From JBMZCV01 sp049613665 (GTDB lineage Bacteria > Bacteroidota > Bacteroidia > Chitinophagales > UBA2359), in contig JBMZCV010000086.1 of NCBI GenBank assembly GCA_049613665.1, forward strand, positions 1 through 20,316: a DNA stretch of 20,316 bases, written 5' to 3'. A program made the translations under genes and the position numbers. The notes beneath the pieces were generated by a model. It saw only the letters and a list, made by a program, of their open reading frames with translations. It was not told the DNA's origin and did not search any database. Below are positions 15,302 through 20,316 of this stretch, one piece after another. Every line of letters starts with the position of its first letter. The stretch's first letter is position 1.

Positions 15302-15669
15302 AGTCTTTCTTAAAAATTTTAATTAATGTTTCATTTTAATGTCAAAAAAAGAACAAACTTTTTATTTAATATGCAAGTTATGTTTCTTTTTTATCAACTG
15401 TACAAAATGTAGTAAGGGGTTTGATTAGTAATACGGCTTGTTTTATAAAAGGTTTGGAAATCAATACAACCTTGCCTATAAGCCTGATTAGCAATGATTT
15501 TAAAGACTATTTTAGCATAATTATTTCATATTATATTACAAAAAAACAAAAAATGATACCTGTTGATTATCAATATTTTATAGACAAAACTGTTTTTTTT
15601 TAATCGGTAATAAAAAAAAGCACAGTCATTTCAAAGTAATTTTAATTTTTTTTTTAAGTTTACTTTTCA

Positions 15670-15837
15670 ATGAACATACCATATTTATTATTTATTTTGA
15701 CTTTTTTTTTAGCAACAAAACTTTATGGTCAAGCTTTTTATGAGCAAAAAAGATAGTAAAATGCTTAGTGTGTATTTGATTTCGCCAAAGCACATACATT
15801 TACTTACAATGCTTTTGGCATCTTTACACAACAATAA
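15670..15837 (+). pseudogene. Remnant of a secreted-protein gene
   Basis: ATG at 15670 opens 28 codons encoding a textbook signal peptide, MNIPYLLFILTFFLATKLYG followed by Q-A, then hits TAG, TAA and TAG within 15 bases (15754-15768). Downstream in the same frame a coding-looking tail (15769-15837) reads ...FDFAKAHTFTYNAFGIFTQQ before TAA, and a perfect hairpin begins one base after that stop. The most economical reading is a gene with its centre deleted, leaving N- and C-terminal ends. The alternative is a real 28-residue peptide. I cannot name the family. Confidence 0.4.
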
Positions 15838-15838
15838 T

Positions 15839-15886
15839 TTTAAATCGCAATTCAAATACTCAAAAATATTTGAATTGCGATTTAAA
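15839..15886 (+). terminator. Perfect 20-bp stem hairpin after the gene remnant
   Basis: tttaaatcgcaattcaaata (15839-15858) and tatttgaattgcgatttaaa (15867-15886) are exact complements around an eight-base loop, ctcaaaaa. No long T-run follows, but the position right after a stop codon suggests transcript ending or 3' protection. Confidence 0.6.
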
Positions 15887-16022
15887 GTATGAAGTATTGT
15901 ATCTGAATAGCAGCTCTTCTTTTAGGCAAAAAAACTTTAGGAAATACATATACAGCTTCTATTAAACATTCTAAAAAAAAGTTAGTCTAAGTTAAATTAT
16001 ATCTATACAAAAAAAAATTACT

Positions 16023-16030
16023 TATATTTG
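16023..16030 (+). promoter_or_regulatory. Possible -7 box (TATATTTG)
   Basis: Exact TAnnTTTG match without a clear -33 TTG. It could drive the 18-codon frame at 16076 and, further on, the thioredoxin gene at 16348. A small ttccaa...ttggaa hairpin follows. Confidence 0.25.
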
Positions 16031-16075
16031 TAAGGTTTTCCAAAATGATTGGAATATAAGGAGTTATCATAGATT

Positions 16076-16132
16076 ATGGTGTCAAAGCACTATTTAATAA
16101 AAGTTGTTCAGTTGCTAAGTGCCAAAAACTAA
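16076..16132 (+). CDS. Possible 18-residue leader or remnant peptide
   Basis: ATG at 16076 encodes MVSKHYLIKVVQLLSAKN then TAA. It is preceded by aaggag (16058-16063), a Shine-Dalgarno-like site 12 bases upstream and unusual for this genome, and by TATATTTG (16023-16030). Codons 5-7 overlap gcactatttaataa, a block shared with the element at 8183-8283. It may be the truncated start of a larger gene, a regulatory leader peptide, or chance. No homologue is recognised. Confidence 0.2.
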   Translation: MVSKHYLIKVVQLLSAKN

Positions 16133-16154
16133 TTAATATAGCCTGTTTAAGTTG

Positions 16155-16181
16155 TTAACGCATTGAAAATAAATGTACTAA
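16155..16181. repeat. 27-bp interrupted palindrome, copy 4
   Basis: ttaacgcattga, aaa, taaatgtactaa: same 12-3-12 plan, more diverged in the right arm. It lies 34 bases before copy 5. Confidence 0.5.
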
Positions 16182-16215
16182 CTTCTATAAAAGAGCATTT
16201 ATCTTTCTTGTTTAA

Positions 16216-16280
16216 TTAATACATTGATATTCAGCGTGTTAGTTTCCATAATTTGTAAAATAAAACTGTCCAACTATTTA
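16216..16280. repeat. 27-bp interrupted palindrome, copy 5, with right flank
   Basis: Core 16216-16242: ttaatacattga, tat, tcagcgtgttag. The core and flank share ttcagcgtgttagttt exactly with copy 1, followed by a diverged relative of cacaatttgtag...aaaatctgttcgactactt. The whole lies about 70 bases before the thioredoxin gene. Confidence 0.6.
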
Positions 16281-16347
16281 TTTGCGTCATAAATTTAATG
16301 ACCGATTAAACAAACATTACATTTTTCTAAAAACAAAAATAATTCTT

Positions 16348-16872
16348 ATGAACATTTTAAAATCATTGAGCTTCATGCTGATTTTGTTGGCACTTGTTGG
16401 TACAAGCAATGTATATGCACAAGATGAAGACGAAGGTTTGGAACGATTGCCAGATTTGGAACTAAAAAACTTAGGTAACAAAACTATAAATGTGTCGTCT
16501 TATGGCGATAATGGCAAAATAACGGTATTTAGCTTTTGGGCGACTTGGTGTATTCCTTGCAAAAAAGAGCTAAATAATATTGCTGATGTATATGAAGACT
16601 GGCAAGACGACTATGATGTGGAAGTCATTGCGGTAGCTACCGACGACTCTCGTACAGTAGCTAAAGTGAAACCTTATGTAAACGGAAAAGCGTGGGATTA
16701 TGATGTATTGTATGATACGAACCAAAAATTTCAGCGTGCAATAGGCTTTCAAACCGTACCTTATACAGTAGTAGTTGATGAAGATGGCGATATTATGTAT
16801 GAGCATTCTGGCTATGTGGAAGGTGACGAAAACGAGTTAGAAGAAATTATAAAAGAGTTGTTGGAAGATTAA
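16348..16872 (+). CDS. Secreted TlpA-family thioredoxin-like protein
   Basis: A 174-residue exported thiol-disulfide oxidoreductase of the TlpA/ResA type. The ATG at 16348 gives a proper signal peptide (1-24, cleavage after VYA); an upstream TTG frame start at 16282 is rejected because it would bury this signal. The thioredoxin fold follows with the active site WATWCIPC (64-71; Cys68 and Cys71) and the cis-proline segment TVPYT (136-140; Pro138). The mature protein is very acidic at both ends (DEDEGLERLPDLE, and a Glu/Asp-rich C-terminus). Such proteins reduce or isomerise periplasmic or surface disulfides, or support cytochrome maturation, but no cytochrome genes are nearby. The gene is followed by a strong terminator, so it is monocistronic. 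Two palindrome copies lie directly upstream. Confidence 0.92.
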   Translation: MNILKSLSFMLILLALVGTSNVYAQDEDEGLERLPDLELKNLGNKTINVSSYGDNGKITVFSFWATWCIPCKKELNNIADVYEDWQDDYDVEVIAVATDDSRTVAKVKPYVNGKAWDYDVLYDTNQKFQRAIGFQTVPYTVVVDEDGDIMYEHSGYVEGDENELEEIIKELLED

Positions 16873-16891
16873 TTTTTTTTCAGCTAACGAC

Positions 16892-16937
16892 AAAAAAGTG
16901 CGATTTATCATTTTTAAATGGTAAATCGCACTTTTTT
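16892..16937 (+). terminator. Rho-independent terminator after the thioredoxin gene
   Basis: aaaaaagtgcgattta (16892-16907) pairs exactly with taaatcgcactttttt (16922-16937), with further partial pairing (cattt/aaatg) in the loop. The 3' arm ends in a T-run. It lies 20 bases after the stop codon and can work in both directions. Confidence 0.85.
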
Positions 16938-17015
16938 AGTAATGGTTTAGCAGTAGCAATTTTTGCAAAAAAATGTTACATAAAAATTTAAGTAGCAAAA
17001 AAGCACAACATTTAG

Positions 17016-17023
17016 TATCTTTG
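17016..17023 (+). promoter_or_regulatory. Possible -7 box (TATCTTTG) for the BatA-type gene
   Basis: TATCTTTGCG matches the TAnnTTTG consensus and follows the preceding terminator. No clear -33 TTG. It would give a leader of about 135 bases, in which a six-codon frame (ATG at 17072) precedes the true start. Confidence 0.4.
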
Positions 17024-17163
17024 CGACAATAACAAGCATTTCAAAGTTTTTTTATAAAAAAAAAGAAAAATATGAACGATTTTTGGCAGTAAAATTGTTT
17101 ATATTTTTTGTTTCCACGTCTCAAAAATGCTTTTCTACGAAAAATATACAGTACAAATACGAT

Positions 17164-19197
17164 ATGAACGCAATAAGTTTTGTTTACCCTACTTTTTTAT
17201 TTGCTCTTGCAGCATTGATTATACCCATTATCATTCATTTGTTTTATTTCAGACGCTTCAAAAAGGTCTATTTCACCAATGTCAAATTTTTGAAAGAGCT
17301 GAAAGAAGAACGGGCTTCACGAAACCGACTAAAACACTTTTTAGTTTTGTTTTCGAGAATGGCCGCACTTGCATTTCTAGTATTTGCCTTCGCACAGCCT
17401 TATATTCCGCAAACCGAAGCCGAAGTAGTAAGAGGTACGAAAGCCGCTAGTGTGTTCATCGACAATTCGTTTAGCATGAATGCTTTGAGCAATGATGTGT
17501 CTTTGTTTGAAAAAGCCAAGCGAAAAGCACGAGAAATTGTAGAAGCTTATGGGCCAGAAGACCGTTTTCAGATTATTACCAATGATTTTGAGGGAAAACA
17601 TCAACGACTGCTCGACAAAGATGAGTTTATCGGCTATCTCGACGAGCTAGAAATTAGTCCAAATGTGCAGAATTTGAATGAAGTATTTAGCCGACAAAAG
17701 CAAGCATTGGAATACGCTAATGTGGAGCAGCGAAATATGTTTTTGATTTCAGATTTTCAGAAAAATGTCGTAGATTTAGAAAACGATACGGCTTATAATG
17801 TCTATCTCGTGCCTTTGCAATCCGTAGAGCAGCAAAATGTTTTTATCGATTCTGTTTGGTTTAGTTCACCGATTCGTATGCTCAATCAGGCAAACAAATT
17901 GATTGTTAGAATTAGAAATACTGGCGAAACTGCCGTTGAAGCTTCACGTTTAGAGTTGCGTATCAATGAGCAAACAAAATCTATCAAAGAATTTAATGTC
18001 GCTGCCGAATCTACCGTTATTGATACCATTAGTTTCACGATTACAGAAACAGGCTGGCACAATGCCGAAATGAAAATTACGGACTATCCGATTAACTTCG
18101 ATGATACTTATTATTTCACTTTTGAGGTAGCCGAAAAAATAGATGTTTTGGTTATCAATGAAAATAAAGCAAGCCCATATTTGCAAGCAATTTTCAGAAG
18201 CAATAGTAGTTTTAGAGCAAAAAATCAGTCGGCGAGTCGCATAGAATATTCTACTTTGCCAAAAAATCAATTGATTATTCTCAATCAAGTAAAAGACATT
18301 TCATCTGGTTTGGCTTATGAGTTGCAGCAGTATGTTTTTGGTGGCGGAAATTTATTGATTTTCCCAAATAAAAACATGAAAAAAACATCTTACAATAGTT
18401 TGCTAAAAGCTTTGAAAGCCAATACTTACATCAGTTTTTCGGAAAGCCAGAAAGAAATAGAAGATATCAATACAAGGCAAGAGGTTTTTCGTGATGTTTT
18501 TGAGCGTATTCCTCGAAATTTGGATTTGCCATTTTGCCGTGGCTGTTTCGACATGACGAGTTATTCTAGCACAGGCGAAGAAGTCTTATTGAAAATGAGA
18601 GGCGGCAGTTCCTTTTTGAGCAAATACAATTTTGGCGAAGGAAAAGCATATATGTGTGCCGCACCACTCGACACAAAATACACCAACTTGCCATCGCACG
18701 CTATTTTTGTGCCTATGATTTACAAAATCACTTTGGTCGGTAGCAAAGAAGTACAATTGGCTTACACGATTGGCGAAAACGAATTGGTAGAAGTAGAAAA
18801 TCGTGCCGAGAAGAAAGACAGCAAATTTAAACTAAAAGGCCCTGCCGAAGAGTTTATTCCAGGCCAAAAAGTAGAAGGCACAAAATTGGTATTGAACCTA
18901 AACAATCGTTTAAAGGAAGCAGGTGTTTACGAACTTTTCTTAGAACCGCAAAAAGCTTTGACATATTTCGGTTTCAATTTCAACCGACAAGAATCTATCT
19001 TAGATTATTTCAAAATGGAAGAATTGCAAGAAAAATACACCGCTCCAAATATTTTGCTTTTGGAAGAAAAAGGCGAACCATTGTCGAAAATCGTTGGCCA
19101 AATAGATAGAGGTTTAGAGCTTTGGAAATGGTGTTTGTTGGCTGTTTTGGCGTTTTTATTTATAGAAACTTTACTCTTGCGTTTGTGGAAAAATTAA
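17164..19197 (+). CDS. BatA N-terminal-domain / vWA-type membrane protein
   Basis: A 677-residue membrane protein starting at the ATG at 17164 (MNAISFVYPTFLFALAALII). The open frame extends to a TTG at 17083, but the family begins at exactly this motif. Two N-terminal membrane helices (about 8-27 and 58-77) flank the conserved FYFRRFKKVYFTNVKFLKEL block of the BatA/TIGR02226 domain. A von Willebrand A-like domain follows, with IDNSFSM (99-105), a DxSxS metal-site motif with Asp100, Ser102 and Ser104. A large beta-rich extracytoplasmic part continues to about 640, and a last helix lies near the C-terminus (about 650-672, WKWCLLAVLAFLFIETLLLR). Relatives in Bacteroidota occur in or beside Bat aerotolerance clusters, but no MoxR, BatB or DUF58 gene is adjacent here. 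The molecular role is not established. Confidence 0.9.
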   Translation: MNAISFVYPTFLFALAALIIPIIIHLFYFRRFKKVYFTNVKFLKELKEERASRNRLKHFLVLFSRMAALAFLVFAFAQPYIPQTEAEVVRGTKAASVFIDNSFSMNALSNDVSLFEKAKRKAREIVEAYGPEDRFQIITNDFEGKHQRLLDKDEFIGYLDELEISPNVQNLNEVFSRQKQALEYANVEQRNMFLISDFQKNVVDLENDTAYNVYLVPLQSVEQQNVFIDSVWFSSPIRMLNQANKLIVRIRNTGETAVEASRLELRINEQTKSIKEFNVAAESTVIDTISFTITETGWHNAEMKITDYPINFDDTYYFTFEVAEKIDVLVINENKASPYLQAIFRSNSSFRAKNQSASRIEYSTLPKNQLIILNQVKDISSGLAYELQQYVFGGGNLLIFPNKNMKKTSYNSLLKALKANTYISFSESQKEIEDINTRQEVFRDVFERIPRNLDLPFCRGCFDMTSYSSTGEEVLLKMRGGSSFLSKYNFGEGKAYMCAAPLDTKYTNLPSHAIFVPMIYKITLVGSKEVQLAYTIGENELVEVENRAEKKDSKFKLKGPAEEFIPGQKVEGTKLVLNLNNRLKEAGVYELFLEPQKALTYFGFNFNRQESILDYFKMEELQEKYTAPNILLLEEKGEPLSKIVGQIDRGLELWKWCLLAVLAFLFIETLLLRLWKN

Positions 19198-19203
19198 CGT
19201 TCT

Positions 19204-19222
19204 AAACCTTCAAGGTTTTTTA
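19204..19222 (+). terminator. Terminator after the BatA-type gene
   Basis: aaaccttcaaggttt (19204-19218) is a 7-bp stem with a one-base centre, followed by a T-rich tail, seven bases after the stop codon. The loop is very short for a hairpin, so folding probably opens the innermost pairs. The same palindrome recurs at 19270-19284. Confidence 0.5.
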
Positions 19223-19237
19223 TTTTATAAAAGGAAA

Positions 19238-19268
19238 TTGTGTAAGCATCATACAGATATTATATTTG
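19238..19268 (+). promoter_or_regulatory. Probable promoter (TTG-N20-TATATTTG) for the epimerase gene
   Basis: TTG at 19238-19240 and TATATTTG at 19261-19268 with 20 bases between them fit the Bacteroidota -33/-7 consensus in sequence and spacing, 50 bases before the ATG at 19319. This is the best promoter match in the window. A 15-bp palindrome starts two bases after the -7 box. Confidence 0.6.
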
Positions 19269-19269
19269 T

Positions 19270-19284
19270 AAACCTTGAAGGTTT
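19270..19284. repeat. AAACCTT-G-AAGGTTT palindrome at the predicted transcription start
   Basis: Arms aaacctt and aaggttt around one base. It differs from 19204-19218 only in the central base. At this position it would cover the likely transcription start and could serve as a repressor site or a 5' hairpin, or simply be one copy of a dispersed intergenic palindrome. Confidence 0.5.
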
Positions 19285-19318
19285 TATATTCAAAAAAACT
19301 CAAAACTAGAAAAAAGCT

Positions 19319-20314
19319 ATGCAAAAAAAGAAAGTTTTAATACTCGGAGGAACACAATTTGTCGGTCGTCAGGTAGTAGAAAAATTGATGAACGACGAAA
19401 GCTACGATTTATATTTATTCAATAGAGGCCGTAGTAATCCAAATTTATTTCCAGATGTAAAAAGAATAATTGGCGACCGAAAAAGCGATGATATTGCTAA
19501 AATTGCAGCTCATAAATGGGATTATATCGTCGATTTTACGCTTTTTTCGCCTAGCACTTTGACCAAAACTTTAGAATATGTGAATAAAGATGTCACGAAA
19601 TACATTTTTATTTCTACCATTTCGGTTTTCGATTTGAAGGAATATGACGGCCAAAATCAACTTTTGGAAACCGACAAATTAGAAGATTGCACAGAAGCGG
19701 AAAAAGCCGATAGAACCATGCGAACTTATGGCAAGCGAAAAGCCGAATGTGAACGAATGTTGGACGAAACGGAGCTAAATGTGATTACTTTGCGGCCGTC
19801 GCTTATCTATGGAAAATACGATTTCACAGACCGTTTTTATTATTGGTTGTATCGTGCCAAAAACCGTCACGAAGCCATTATGCCAAGTTTGGGAAATGAA
19901 GTGATGTCGCTGACTTATGCTGCCGATTTTGCCGAAATGATTATCGCCTGCCTAGAAAATAAAGTACCAAACGGAACATACAACTGCTCCACTCATGAGC
20001 CGCTTTCGTTGCGTGAAATGCTAGACACGATGAAACCTTATGTACAGTCCTTTTGCAATTTTTATCCCATGTCTGCCGAAGATTTGGCAAAAGAAGGTGT
20101 TAGAATGCAAAGAGATATACCGCTTTGGTTTGGCACAAATTTGAAGGTGAGCAAGCAAAAAATAGAAAAAGCAAGTGGTTTAAAGCTCAAAACTTTTGCT
20201 GAAAGCGTAGAAGAAACAGCCGCTTATTTTGAGGAAATTCATTGGCCGATGCCTCGTATTGGGCTTTCCAAAAAAATAGAAATGCAGATTATCAAACGGA
20301 ATAAATACAAATAG
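19319..20314 (+). CDS. NAD-dependent epimerase/dehydratase family protein
   Basis: A 331-residue short-chain dehydrogenase of the extended/atypical type, complete to the TAG two bases before the window end. The Rossmann motif is LILGGTQFVGRQVV (7-20) with GGTxFxG. FNRGR (34-38) is the region contacting the cofactor ribose; its Arg residues suggest NADP may be possible. FISTISVFD (97-105) and Y137GKRK141 give the serine/tyrosine/lysine catalytic pattern, followed by LRPSLIYG (158-165). The C-terminal half (about 190-331) is the substrate domain. This subgroup (GGTxFxGR...NRG) includes plant chloroplast RNA-binding relatives and bacterial sugar-nucleotide reductases; the substrate cannot be named. 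It has its own promoter. Confidence 0.88.
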   Translation: MQKKKVLILGGTQFVGRQVVEKLMNDESYDLYLFNRGRSNPNLFPDVKRIIGDRKSDDIAKIAAHKWDYIVDFTLFSPSTLTKTLEYVNKDVTKYIFISTISVFDLKEYDGQNQLLETDKLEDCTEAEKADRTMRTYGKRKAECERMLDETELNVITLRPSLIYGKYDFTDRFYYWLYRAKNRHEAIMPSLGNEVMSLTYAADFAEMIIACLENKVPNGTYNCSTHEPLSLREMLDTMKPYVQSFCNFYPMSAEDLAKEGVRMQRDIPLWFGTNLKVSKQKIEKASGLKLKTFAESVEETAAYFEEIHWPMPRIGLSKKIEMQIIKRNKYK

Positions 20315-20316
20315 AT

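Larger units (their letters stand above)
15302..16347. other. Long intergenic region with gene remnant, hairpin and palindrome copies
   Basis: 1046 bases without an intact gene of normal size. It contains a decayed signal-peptide gene (15670-15837), a strong hairpin (15839-15886), a reversed fragment of the 56-bp repeat (about 15911-15932), a TATATTTG box (16023-16030), an 18-codon frame with a purine-rich ribosome site (16076-16132), and two palindrome copies (16155-16181, 16216-16242). A 60-codon TTG-initiated frame at 15421-15603 is not accepted. Confidence 0.55.

Noticed and set aside
15421..15603. 60-codon TTG-initiated frame
   Set aside because: No signal, domain or conserved pattern; its composition is that of the surrounding A/T-rich intergenic DNA.
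8219..16242. Palindrome family as integron attC sites
   Set aside because: The ends superficially resemble RYYYAAC/GTTRRRY, but the right-end bases do not fit the consensus, the copies are kilobases apart in both orientations, and there is no integrase or cassette array.
8183..16280. Dispersed repeats as a CRISPR array
   Set aside because: Copies are far apart and diverged, without regular spacers, and no cas genes are present.
17083..17163. Upstream TTG extension of the BatA-type gene, and a six-codon ATG frame at 17072
   Set aside because: The BatA family begins at the MNAISFVYPTFLF motif (17164); the six-codon frame has no supporting signal beyond its position in the leader.

Overview
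This is an AT-rich chromosomal window that most resembles a member of the Bacteroidota (Bacteroidetes), perhaps a Cytophagales or Saprospiria-type organism; the order is only a guess. The pointers are: promoter-like TAnnTTTG boxes instead of sigma70 boxes; almost no Shine-Dalgarno sequences; a TIGR02757/DUF2400 protein, a BatA-type double-membrane-segment protein and an SCP/CAP protein with a dockerin-like tail, all common in that phylum; and long, very AT-rich intergenic stretches carrying dispersed imperfect palindromes. I see no rRNA, tRNA, intact insertion sequence, phage gene or CRISPR array.

Layout. 1-416 is non-coding with nested inverted repeats. 417-1953 (+) holds a lipoprotein gene overlapping a DUF2400 gene. 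1968-8130 (-) is a housekeeping block, in transcription order: queA (tRNA queuosine), a terminator, aroE (shikimate dehydrogenase), rmuC (DNA recombination), an M14-type desuccinylase/aspartoacylase-like hydrolase, xth (exonuclease III), and an RsuA/RluB-type rRNA pseudouridine synthase. 8710-11226 (+) holds a MacB/FtsX-type permease followed by sbcD. Both lack their usual partner (ATPase, SbcC) nearby.

11227-16347 is the accessory-looking part. It contains a secreted protein made of three repeats of one domain (11813-12760), a small two-helix membrane protein (12973-13464), a secreted CAP-domain protein on the minus strand (13751-15301), a decayed signal-peptide gene (15670-15837), and most of the repeats. 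16348-20314 (+) returns to regular genes: a secreted TlpA-like thioredoxin, a BatA/vWA-type membrane protein and an NAD-dependent epimerase-like protein, the last behind the best promoter in the window.

The DNA-metabolism genes (rmuC, xth, sbcD, pseudouridine synthase) are neighbours but do not form one obvious system. The clearest unexplained signal is intergenic: a 27-bp interrupted palindrome (12-3-12) present five times between 8.2 and 16.3 kb, in at least three cases inside a longer diverged element of about 100 bp. Other structures are two perfect long palindromes (46 and 36 bp) in the 13.5 kb convergent gap, a nested inverted repeat behind aroE, duplicated 56-bp and 39-bp repeats after sbcD, and an AAACCTT/AAGGTTT palindrome sitting just after a promoter. 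I did not find a convincing new defence or mobile system; the palindrome family is the best candidate for something undescribed.
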